Below, piece by piece: positions 1 to 7,057 of a DNA stretch of 43,756 nt (position 1 is the first letter of the stretch; each line of letters begins with the position of its first letter). Source of the DNA: Flavimaricola sp. (lineage in GTDB: Bacteria; Pseudomonadota; Alphaproteobacteria; Rhodobacterales; Rhodobacteraceae); NCBI GenBank assembly GCA_029255105.1, contig JAQWWH010000095.1, forward strand, positions 1 to 43,756, given 5' to 3'. Under the pieces are notes generated by a model. The model was not told the origin of the DNA, made no database searches, and saw only the letters and a list, made by a program, of their open reading frames with translations. Position numbers and translations under genes: made by a program.

Positions 1-200
1 TCGCCTTCCTTGAAGGCGCTGTCTGTGATGCGCTTCAGGAGCTCGGCGTAATAGTCGAGGTTGCCGACATGCTCCCAATGGACCTCGTCGGGGTGGGTGT
101 TGAAGTGATCTGCGCTCAGGCCCTGAAGCCGCGCGAGCATCGTGTCGATTGCGGTTTTCTTGACGATAAACGCGTCTTGGGCTGTTGGTCGGTGGCTCAT
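1..200 (-). CDS. Hypothetical protein, C-terminus beyond window
   Basis: An open frame reads leftward from an ATG at 198-200 to the window edge, giving at least 66 residues beginning MSHRPTAQDAFIVKKTAID. It contains no recognisable motif; it is a charged soluble sequence, probably helical, with Asp-Tyr-Tyr near the end. It is divergent from the terminase small-subunit gene, with about 115 bp between the starts. That position suggests a small phage-borne protein, but this is inference from context only. I do not recognise the family. Confidence 0.55.
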   Translation of the reverse strand, partial: MSHRPTAQDAFIVKKTAIDTMLARLQGLSADHFNTHPDEVHWEHVGNLDYYAELLKRITDSAFKEG

Positions 201-315
201 CTCGATGCGTCCTGAATTGCGTTAGGTGCTGTCTTTAGGTTCGCTCTAGTGGCGAGGCTTATCCAGTGAATTCGGCATAATTTCATACGGTTAATCGCAC
301 TCTCGAGGTCTGCGA

Positions 316-906
316 ATGTCATCCGCCACCCAACCTATCGGCGTGATCGCGCGCCTGCTCGACCTCTCGGAGCGGCGGGTCCAGCAACTGAGCCGCGAGG
401 GCGTAATCCCGAAGGCCGAACGCGGCCAGTATGATCTGATCGGGTCTGTGCGTGGCTATGTCCGATATCTGCGCGATCAGGCGCTGAAGGCGCAGGCGGG
501 TGCGCCAGACTATGCCGCTGAACGTGCACGGTTCATCCGGGCGCGGGCAGACCTCGCCGAGATGGAAGCTGAAGAAAAGCGCCGCTCGCTGATCGTCGCC
601 GAACAGATTGAGGCTGCATGGATCGCAGTGTTGGCGCTTCTCAGAACCCGCCTGCTGGCCCTGCCTGACCGGCTCGCACCACAAGCCTTTGAACAACCCA
701 CCGTCGGAGACACCCGGAACCTGATCCGCGCCGCCATCCGCGAGGTGCTCGATGATCTCGCGCAGCCAGACATTGAACTTGAAGCCGACATTGATCTCGC
801 GGAGTGCGCTCACTCTGCAGGGGTCACCGATCCTGAAGCGGACGGTGGCGAAGGCACTGGCAGTTCTGAAGCCTCCGCCCGACCTGACGATCAGCGATTG
901 GGCTGA
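316..906 (+). CDS. Phage terminase small subunit-like (Nu1-type) protein
   Basis: 196 residues. The N-terminus (about residues 8-40: IGVIARLLDLSERRVQQLSREG) is a winged-helix/MerR-like DNA-recognition segment like that of lambda Nu1 and relatives, which bind the phage packaging site and recruit the large terminase subunit. Residues 50-110 are rich in Ala, Arg and Glu and probably form the helical oligomerisation region (ERARFIRARADLAEMEAEEKRR). The start of the next gene overlaps its 3' end, the usual order small then large subunit. Because the large subunit is truncated, this gene is probably a relic, although its own frame is intact. Confidence 0.75.
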   Translation: MSSATQPIGVIARLLDLSERRVQQLSREGVIPKAERGQYDLIGSVRGYVRYLRDQALKAQAGAPDYAAERARFIRARADLAEMEAEEKRRSLIVAEQIEAAWIAVLALLRTRLLALPDRLAPQAFEQPTVGDTRNLIRAAIREVLDDLAQPDIELEADIDLAECAHSAGVTDPEADGGEGTGSSEASARPDDQRLG

Positions 907-1384
907 TCAGAACCGACGGCTCAGCTCTGAGGCCAGCGCCGAGCCAGGCCAATGGCGCACGAGCCGCGCGGAATACCAGCGCGGGATTATGGATGCGATC
1001 TCTGATCCGGCAGCCGAAACCGTTGTGATCATGTCGAGCAGTCAAATCGGCAAGTCGGAGTCGATCCTTAATATGGTCGGCTATCACATCGACCACGATC
1101 CGGCGCCGATCATGGTGGTGATGCCGACCGAACGGGATGCGGAAACCTGGTCAAAGGACCGTTTCTCGCCGATGGCACGGGATACGCCGTGCCTGCAGGG
1201 CAAGATCGCAGATCCCCGTTCGCGGGACGGCAACAACAAGATCCTGCACAAGCGGTTTCCCGGTGGGCATTTGACCATTCTGGGTGCCAACGCACCCTCG
1301 GGGCTTGCGAGCCGCCCGAGCGGCCCCCATCGGCATGGGGTCGGACACTTTTCTCAAGATTTCAGGGATTTTCGTGGCGTCTAG
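752..1384 (+). pseudogene. Truncated phage terminase large subunit (GpA family)
   Basis: The sequence from about residue 35 (AVLKPPPDLTISDWADQNRR, then SAEPGQWRTSRAEYQRGIMDA) matches the N-terminal ATPase part of lambda gpA-type terminases. A Walker A-like segment SSSQIGKSE and the IMVVMPTERDAETWSKDRFSPM block follow. Full proteins have about 600-700 residues, with a Walker B acidic motif soon after the GANAPSGLASRP stretch and then a nuclease domain. Here homology stops at about base 1319 and the frame runs into unrelated sequence, stopping at 1384. Walker B and nuclease are therefore missing and the product cannot package DNA. The true start is uncertain because the N-terminus overlaps the small-subunit gene. 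Confidence 0.8.
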
Positions 1385-1776
1385 ACTCGATCCGAACTGT
1401 CAAAACAGCCGAATTGAAGCTCGAGTCATTCCCTCCGCCACACAGACCCAATACCTATACCTAATATGACTTCTTGAGCATTATGGCCGCAAACAGGGCG
1501 TTTTCGTGCGCGCTTTCCTGATCCTGAACTTACATCGCGCTGGTCTTTCAGGGACTTCGGGCCCGGTTCTGCGGGGGCGTCGCTGCCCGACTAAAAGCAA
1601 GGTGAGTTCGTCGATCGACAAGAGGTAGAGACACCCTATTGGGGATGCCTCTGCTTCAAAGGGTTCGGGGCACGGATCTGCTTCCCGACTTCTGAATGCG
1701 GAGATTTCATGGGGCCGGGCCGCCCACTCAGCGGCCCTACCTTGCGGTGTTTGCGTTCAGGACCCCAATGGGCAAT
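1385..1776. other. Non-coding stretch after the broken terminase
   Basis: No convincing gene in either strand. Just before it, at about 1336-1356, the sequence changes abruptly from terminase to a segment reading ggggtcggacacttttc, reminiscent of the terminal repeat of an IS, but I found no matching inverted copy nearby. An imperfect hairpin lies at 1627-1652 (AGAGaCAcCCC paired with GGGaTGcCTCT). It could terminate the leftward lipoprotein transcript. Otherwise nothing was seen. Confidence 0.4.
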
Positions 1777-2517
1777 TCAGCAGCTGATGCCAGAGCATCT
1801 CATTTGGCACCTGCTATACGACGAGGACAAAGACAGGATATTTTCATAGTCATCCGGGCTCAGCCCCTCGCAACTGGCATAACACTGCGTCGATGCATTG
1901 CACTGCCGGGGCGCGTTTGCCGCGATCTGCCCGATTGTGGCCCCAACGGTCCTGAGTTGGGATTGGGTCCTTACAACGTTGGATGCCTGTTCGGCGCCAG
2001 AAAACATGTTGACCGTTTCTCCGGTGGCGACGCGGGCAAGGCGGGCCAGCGTGGCGTTAAGGCGATCCACCGCGCGCTGAGAGGCCGCGAGGTTTGTCGT
2101 GGAGTTATATGCGACGGTTGTTGATGACGGTTCCAACCTGAAATTGCGTTGACCGGCAGAACTGTATGAATATCGCCATGCCTTGAGATAAACTGGAGCG
2201 CCATAAAAAAAGTTTATGTCGCCAGTCAAATCAGCAAAGTTCACGCGGTAGGTCGTTCCACTGCTTCGAGTGAACTCAACCCATCCACACTTGCTAAAGG
2301 TCGCAGAGCTCGCTCTGTCATACCTGGTAATCTGATTTTCCAGATCTGCGACAAGTCGCGTAAACTCGGCGTCATTCGACGTGACGCATTCTTGTTGTAC
2401 GTCGGTTCTGCCCGCACCGCTTGTCTGCGATGATGTGACGGTCTCGTCGCAACCGGATACAGAAATGACCAAGGCAAAGACTACAAACTTGAGTACCAAT
2501 TTTCTCACACTGCGCAT
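1777..2517 (-). CDS. Putative cysteine-rich lipoprotein
   Basis: 246 residues from an ATG at 2517 (MRSVRKLVLKFVVFALVISVSGC). A basic N-terminus, a hydrophobic core and a lipobox-like VSGC indicate a lipoprotein exported by Sec and anchored through that Cys. The mature part has a Ser/Thr-rich linker, a central segment rich in aromatic residues (about residues 85-125) and a Cys-rich C-terminus with several Cys in the last 50 residues (QCNASTQCYASCEG, then SRCQMRCSGISC), likely disulfide-bonded. I do not recognise the family. The gene and its upstream region are visibly more AT-rich than the rest of the window, which suggests separate acquisition. An upstream in-frame start at 2556 is possible but would precede the signal peptide. 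Confidence 0.65.
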   Translation of the reverse strand: MRSVRKLVLKFVVFALVISVSGCDETVTSSQTSGAGRTDVQQECVTSNDAEFTRLVADLENQITRYDRASSATFSKCGWVEFTRSSGTTYRVNFADLTGDINFFYGAPVYLKAWRYSYSSAGQRNFRLEPSSTTVAYNSTTNLAASQRAVDRLNATLARLARVATGETVNMFSGAEQASNVVRTQSQLRTVGATIGQIAANAPRQCNASTQCYASCEGLSPDDYENILSLSSSYSRCQMRCSGISC

Positions 2518-3104
2518 ACCAACACGAACTCCACAAAGATCACTATTTGCCACCAATATTCACATGAGGTTCGAAACTGGCCGCTCAGCCGACATTTCCC
2601 CATTTGTTGCTATGGTAAAAGGAACCTTTGCGGAATCTTCTAGTTTGATGAAGACTCATTGCTTGGAAATTGGGTATCAATTTCTTGAACCCAAGATATC
2701 ACGATCCTGCCTTCAATTACCCTGAGAGTTCCAGAAAAGTGCAGCCGGTTGCACAAAAAAACTTCCGCTCCAAAGTGCTGAATTCTTGCGAAAATCTTGT
2801 CAACCGTAAATAAAACAATGGCTTGGGGGTGGAAAATTGGGCTTGTGACCCTCATTTTATGCTCATGACCTGATCAAGAAAGCCAACACCGAACGCGCCA
2901 CGGGCTTTGTGATGCGCAACCACACTATGCGTTTGAAGGTGCCTAAAGTCATCCCATCCGCTTTGCATGGACGCACACCAACCTGCCACGCAGATTGGCG
3001 CGGTCTGCCCAGGCAATCCTCTTTTCCAACGAATTTGGAACATGTCCCAAAGATTCTGGTGTCGTCGCGAGGATCGGCGACCCTTCCGCCAATTCAGGAG
3101 AATC
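2518..3104. other. AT-richer intergenic region, about 590 bp
   Basis: No gene is supported. Short frames on both strands lack homology and ribosome binding sites. The region carries A/T runs (for example 2753-2761) and presumably holds the promoters of the leftward lipoprotein and the rightward coiled-coil/bacterioferritin cassette. No clear dyad or terminator was found. Confidence 0.4.
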
Positions 3105-3407
3105 ATGATGAACACGCAGATGACAAAAACAGATATCAACATCGAAAAACTGAACAGCCAACTGGACGAATGGAAGGCTGAAATCGACAAGCTTGAGGCC
3201 AAGGCCGTTGAGGCAAGCGATGAGGCCAAGCTGTCCTACATGCGCGAAGTGAAGAACCTCAAGGTGAGTTACGCGGAAGCGGAACTGAAACTGAACGAGA
3301 TGCGCAATGCGCAGGAACGTGCGTCCTCTGACATTATGGACGGGGTCACCACTGCCTGGCGTGATCTTGGAAACGCGGTCAGCAAAGCGGCCAAGCGTTT
3401 CGGATAA
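3105..3407 (+). CDS. Coiled-coil stress-type protein (sll1863-like)
   Basis: 100 residues, starting at the first of two adjacent ATGs (3105, 3108) preceded by AGGAG at 3096-3100. The in-frame upstream extension to 2967 has no ribosome binding site and unlikely composition. Almost the whole protein is predicted amphipathic helix with heptad-like spacing (KLNSQLDEWKAEIDKLEAKA, then EAELKLNEMRNAQ), ending in a short helix rich in small residues. It resembles small coiled-coil proteins often annotated as sll1863-family stress proteins. The molecular role is unknown. It lies 40 bp upstream of the bacterioferritin gene on the same strand and is likely co-transcribed. Confidence 0.75.
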   Translation: MMNTQMTKTDINIEKLNSQLDEWKAEIDKLEAKAVEASDEAKLSYMREVKNLKVSYAEAELKLNEMRNAQERASSDIMDGVTTAWRDLGNAVSKAAKRFG

Positions 3408-3447
3408 TCACCAGCGCCACCGTTCAAGCCAACAATAACAAAGGAGC

Positions 3448-3945
3448 ATGAATCTCATGACCAACAGCAATATGAGCAAGAGCGTCGAAAATCTGCAAAC
3501 CGCCCTGTCGATGGAGCTGACGGCAGTCAACCAGTATCTGCTGCACGCCAATGTGCTGGAGGACTGGGGTCTTGACCGCCTTGCCGACAAGATGCGCGAA
3601 GAGATCAACGATGAACTCGGCCATGCGGACCGCTTTATCGAACGAATCCTCTATCTGGACGGCGTTCCAAAGGTCGTCCCGGCCAAAGCGCCCGTGCAGG
3701 CCAAGACGCTCGAAGAGATGCTGACCTCAGACCTTGTCGAGGAACGCAGTGCGGTACGCTTTTATACCCAAGCGGTCGAAGCTGCGGCCAATGACAACGA
3801 CATCGGCACCCGGCGTCTGTTTGAGGATATCGTCATGGACGAAGAGGGCCACGCCGATTGGCTAAGCCGGCAGATCGGATTGCTCAAGAAGATGGGCGAA
3901 CCCCACTACATGCTGAGCCAAATGGAAGAGCGTCCGGCAGCCTGA
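3448..3945 (+). CDS. bfr: Bacterioferritin-like ferritin lacking the haem-ligand Met
   Basis: 165 residues, the normal length for a bacterioferritin, a 24-subunit cytosolic cage that oxidises Fe(II) and stores ferric iron. The di-iron ferroxidase ligands are all visible: Glu23 (SMELTAVNQY), Glu56 and His59 (NDELGHAD), the Glu in SDLVEERS, and Glu/His in MDEEGHADW. Aligned to E. coli Bfr, the haem-binding Met52 (sequence DEMKHAD) is Leu57 here (DELGHAD). The subunit should therefore not bind haem in the usual bis-Met manner. AAAGGAG at 3440-3446 is very close to the ATG at 3448, so the ATG at 3457 may be the true start. It follows the coiled-coil gene and precedes an FNT channel gene by 12 bp. 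Confidence 0.9.
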   Translation: MNLMTNSNMSKSVENLQTALSMELTAVNQYLLHANVLEDWGLDRLADKMREEINDELGHADRFIERILYLDGVPKVVPAKAPVQAKTLEEMLTSDLVEERSAVRFYTQAVEAAANDNDIGTRRLFEDIVMDEEGHADWLSRQIGLLKKMGEPHYMLSQMEERPAA

Positions 3946-3957
3946 TCGACTGGCAGC

Positions 3958-4863
3958 ATGATCAAAGCTTGGCGAACTGGGCAGAGGCCCGGTCCGCCAA
4001 TCGTTCTTACTAAAGCCAAGCCAAGAGGCTCTTTTTTGAATAGATCAAGAAAATCCAACGCCACGACAAATTCGCACGAAGAACACCAGGTCGAGCAGAT
4101 GGCAAAACTGCCGTCTCGTTTGATCTACGAGATCATTCGTCTGGACGGCGAAGAAGAACTAGAGCGGCCGATGATGGCGCTGGTCTTTTCGGGGCTGGCC
4201 GCAGGTCTGCTGATAAGCGCATCGGTCTTTGGCGAAGCCATTCTTGCAGCCAATCTTCCTGCCAGCCCGGTCAGCTTTCTGGTCGAGAACTTTGGCTATT
4301 CGCTTGGGTTCCTGCTCGTGATTATTGCCCGATTGCAGTTGTTTACGGAGAATACGATCACGACGATCCTGCCGCTGGCCGCTGATCCTGCACCTGCGAT
4401 GTTTGCCAAGGTGGCCCGGCTCTGGCTGGCGGTTCTGACGGCGAACGTCATCGGTGCCGCGAGTGCGGCGGCCTTCCTGACCCAAAGCGGCGTTCTGGAC
4501 GATGCCGTGGCACAGGCCATGCTGTCCATCGCCCAGCATGCGACAAGCTTTGGCGCAACCGAAGGGTTTCTAAAGGCCATCCCCGCAGGCGTTCTGATCG
4601 CCGCCATCGTCTGGATGTTGCCAAGCGCAGATGCCTCAAAATTCGCGGTGATCGTGACGTTTACCTGGCTCATCGCTGCCGGTGATTTTCTTCATATCGT
4701 TGCCGGAACGGTAGAGTGCGCGATCATGATCCTTGTTGGCGGGCTGTCGTTCTTTGACGGCCTTACCAATTTCTTCCTACCCGTCCTGGCCGGAAACATC
4801 GTGGGTGGCACGCTTGTCTTCACCCTGCTGGCCTGGGCCCAAGTCAAAGAGGAGGTCGAATAA
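3958..4863 (+). CDS. Formate/nitrite transporter family channel (YfdC type)
   Basis: Up to 301 residues. Similarity to E. coli YfdC runs throughout: LPSRLIYEIIRLDGEEELERP, the LFTENTITTILPL segment, the central-His segment HIVAGTVE, and the last helix VLAGNIVGGTLVFTLLAWAQ. Six transmembrane helices form the FNT pore fold, a pentameric inner-membrane channel for small monovalent anions; the YfdC substrate is not established. The first 45 residues are basic and atypical. A TTG at 4036 or the ATG at 4099 could be the real start. Its stop overlaps the next ATG (TAATG), so it is translationally coupled to the PRC-barrel gene. Confidence 0.85.
   Translation: MIKAWRTGQRPGPPIVLTKAKPRGSFLNRSRKSNATTNSHEEHQVEQMAKLPSRLIYEIIRLDGEEELERPMMALVFSGLAAGLLISASVFGEAILAANLPASPVSFLVENFGYSLGFLLVIIARLQLFTENTITTILPLAADPAPAMFAKVARLWLAVLTANVIGAASAAAFLTQSGVLDDAVAQAMLSIAQHATSFGATEGFLKAIPAGVLIAAIVWMLPSADASKFAVIVTFTWLIAAGDFLHIVAGTVECAIMILVGGLSFFDGLTNFFLPVLAGNIVGGTLVFTLLAWAQVKEEVE
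4019..4037 (+). terminator. Short hairpin plus T6 inside the 5' part of the FNT frame
   Basis: AGCC (4019-4022), loop AAGA, GGCT (4027-4030), then C and six T residues. The stem is only 4 bp, so it is a weak terminator candidate. If functional it would separate bacterioferritin from the FNT gene and favour an FNT start at 4036 or 4099. Confidence 0.25.
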
Positions 4864-5651
4864 TGACCGTATCAAATGCCAAACCAAAGACCGAGACCGC
4901 AAATGAAACCCGACCCGAAACCGGGGAGGCAACGTTCTTTGCCATGACCCATATTTTGAGTTATTCTGCAAAAGCTAAGGATGCCAGTTTCCCTGTGACC
5001 GAGTTGTTTTTTGACCCGGATGAGGGTGTCCTGCGCTACGTCGCCCTTGATATCGGCGGATGGTTTGACCGGCGCGAGGTGATCGTGACCGAGGGCCTGA
5101 TGGGTGAGCCCGACAATGCAAATCGCACCTGGCCCGCCGAAATCAGCCCCGAGGCCATCAAGGAGGCGCCGGAATGGACAGACCCCAACGTCATCCAGCG
5201 GATGTCGATGCCAGCCATGCCGCACATCATGATCGGCCCATTCGGCGGGCATTTCGCAGGCGCCGCACCGCATGAGGATCCAGAGGCGGGAGATGTGGCC
5301 GAGACGGAAGGCAACCTCAAGGTGGACGGCTTCGAACGGCTTAACGATTGGGTCGGCTTGCCGGTCATCGGACAGGATGGAGAGGTCGGAACGTTGATCG
5401 ATTTCGTGTTCGAGGCCGATACCCGCCGCCTGTCGCATCTGGTGATCGACACCGGTGGGCTGCTGGCCGCACGCCAAGTGGTAGTGCCCTATGATTTGCT
5501 GAGGGGGCTTGGCGAGAAGGGGCAGACAGCCAATGTGAATGTGACCCAAGCCTTGCTAGAAGACGCCCCACCGCTGGAGCATTTCGACGAGATCAACCGC
5601 TCCTGGATCGACGCGCTGCGCAACTACTACCAACTCGCGCCGCGGTTCTGA
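4863..5651 (+). CDS. Protein with two PRC-barrel domains
   Basis: 262 residues. Two PRC-barrel-like beta modules are visible: residues about 25-80 (FFAMTHILSYSAKAKDASFPVTELFFDPDEGVLRYVALDIGGW) and about 155-215 (DWVGLPVIGQDGEVGTLIDFVFEADTRRLSHLVIDTGG). A Met/Pro/His-rich linker (MSMPAMPHIMIGPFGGH) joins them. PRC barrels are small binding modules known from photosynthetic reaction-centre subunit H and RimM; stand-alone versions are common in stress-related loci of alphaproteobacteria. No catalytic residues are expected. No signal peptide is seen, so it should be cytosolic. It overlaps the FNT stop by 1 nt. Function unknown; the neighbours suggest a role in iron or general stress. Confidence 0.8.
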   Translation: MTVSNAKPKTETANETRPETGEATFFAMTHILSYSAKAKDASFPVTELFFDPDEGVLRYVALDIGGWFDRREVIVTEGLMGEPDNANRTWPAEISPEAIKEAPEWTDPNVIQRMSMPAMPHIMIGPFGGHFAGAAPHEDPEAGDVAETEGNLKVDGFERLNDWVGLPVIGQDGEVGTLIDFVFEADTRRLSHLVIDTGGLLAARQVVVPYDLLRGLGEKGQTANVNVTQALLEDAPPLEHFDEINRSWIDALRNYYQLAPRF

Positions 5652-5740
5652 GGGGCGGATGTCCGGGGCCACGGAGACAGAAAGTGAAACGCGGGGGCGT
5701 AGTCTCTTTGGGTTGGGGTAGGGGGCTGGATGGGGCAGGG

Positions 5741-6877
5741 TCAGTCCCGGATGTCCTGCAACAGCCATTCAGTCGGGAAGGAGCGGGCGCCGCCATCGGC
5801 AAGTGCCAGTTTATAGACGACCTGCCCAACGGAAGAGAATTGCAGCCCCTGATTGCCCACGTTGCGGTAAAATGTCGTCTGTTCGTCGCTGGTGCGGCCC
5901 GGCACCGCCCCACTGACGAGGGCGGCAAAGTCGGGTTTGTCGGCACCCTTGCCCCGGTCGGTAAACTGCGGATCATCGCCGCCGAAGCCGGGTTGTGGGT
6001 TGCGCTTCGGAATGCGCTTCATCTCTTCCTCGGTTCCGGCAATGAAGGCGGCGGGGGAATGGCCCCGCTCTGCCTGAAACCGTTCGGTCTGCCTCATCTG
6101 CAACCCGGCCGTTCCCTGCCGGATGACAACGTCAAATTTGCCGATCGCCGCCTCTGGCATCTCACGGCGTCCCAAATTGGTGACGTGCATGCCGGGCTGG
6201 ATCCATTCGGCGTCGTAGACCGGTTTCATGCTGTCGGTGCAGGTGCTGAGGATATCACAGCCCTTGACCGCCTCTTCCGCGCTGTCGACAGGGATGACTT
6301 CGATCCCTAGCTTTGCTTCCATCTCGGCGGCATAGGCATCGCGGTTCGTCTTGGTGGGCGAATAGATCTTGCAGCGCTTGATGTTGCGAACGCAGCAAAA
6401 GCCCTCGAGGAATGTCCGCGCCATCCCGCCGGACCCGATCATGCCGACGGTCTCACTTCCTTCTCGGGCTAGGTACTTTGCCCCGAGTGCGGCCCCTCCG
6501 CCGACACGCATATGCTGCAAGGCGCCGTCGTTGATAAAGGCCAGCGGCTCTCCGGTTTCGGTCGACAAAAGCATGATGAGACCGCAGTAGGTTCCGGGCT
6601 CGACACAGTATTTTTCCTCGGTCCAGTTGCCGTTTTCGTCTTCTGGCCAGTGGATTACGTCTGATTTCATACGGATCGCGAAGAACCCGTCATTGGCGCC
6701 TTCCATAGTGCCCCAACGATAGTAGCCGTCGTCACGCTTGCTGGGCACATACATGTCGATCCGAGGTCGATGGATCGCGCCGCCTGTCGGGATCTGACGG
6801 AAGGCGTGTTCCTGGGCGGCGATACAGTCCTCCATCTTCAGCAGTCGAAACACCATCTCGTTGTTGATGATCAGCAT
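5741..6877 (-). CDS. Ornithine cyclodeaminase/mu-crystallin family protein
   Basis: 378 residues from the ATG at 6877, preceded by GGGGGA. The longer frame to 7024 adds a Pro-rich stretch unlike the family. Residues about 20-60 form the family's N-terminal dimerisation region. A Rossmann segment GMIGSGGMARTFLEGF binds NAD(P), followed by IYSPTKTNRDAYAAEM and the TCTDSMKPVYDAEWIQPGMHVTNLG block. Members include ornithine cyclodeaminase, ketimine reductases and amino-acid dehydrogenases; the substrate cannot be read here. It lies 180 bp downstream of GH127 on the same strand and may be the last gene of that operon, but no arabinose role is obvious. It is longer than typical family members (about 320-350), with an insertion near residues 270-330. 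Confidence 0.8.
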   Translation of the reverse strand: MLIINNEMVFRLLKMEDCIAAQEHAFRQIPTGGAIHRPRIDMYVPSKRDDGYYRWGTMEGANDGFFAIRMKSDVIHWPEDENGNWTEEKYCVEPGTYCGLIMLLSTETGEPLAFINDGALQHMRVGGGAALGAKYLAREGSETVGMIGSGGMARTFLEGFCCVRNIKRCKIYSPTKTNRDAYAAEMEAKLGIEVIPVDSAEEAVKGCDILSTCTDSMKPVYDAEWIQPGMHVTNLGRREMPEAAIGKFDVVIRQGTAGLQMRQTERFQAERGHSPAAFIAGTEEEMKRIPKRNPQPGFGGDDPQFTDRGKGADKPDFAALVSGAVPGRTSDEQTTFYRNVGNQGLQFSSVGQVVYKLALADGGARSFPTEWLLQDIRD

Positions 6878-7057
6878 GAGCTTTCCCCCTTCTTCCAATG
6901 CGAAAATCATGACTGGGAGTGAAGTTCCGGCCAACGGGACAGTGTTCCATATAAAGGAACGCTCTATCGGCAAAATCGGCAATGGCTCGGGCGCTGGTGT
7001 GGCGGGTTGCGATGGCTTGGTCATGTCCGGCCAGATTCAGGTCGTCCGAGACAGCTT

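Noticed and set aside
1560..1690. Stem-rich region suspected as a tRNA or tmRNA remnant at the prophage edge
   Set aside because: No cloverleaf with TTCNANNC T-loop or CCA-type end could be drawn.
1696..2124. 142-codon frame on the plus strand
   Set aside because: Antisense to the lipoprotein gene, which has a clear signal peptide and lipobox; the plus-strand product has no recognisable features.
2640..2855. 71-codon minus-strand frame in the AT-richer gap
   Set aside because: No ribosome binding site, no homology recognised, and such frames are expected by chance in AT-richer DNA.
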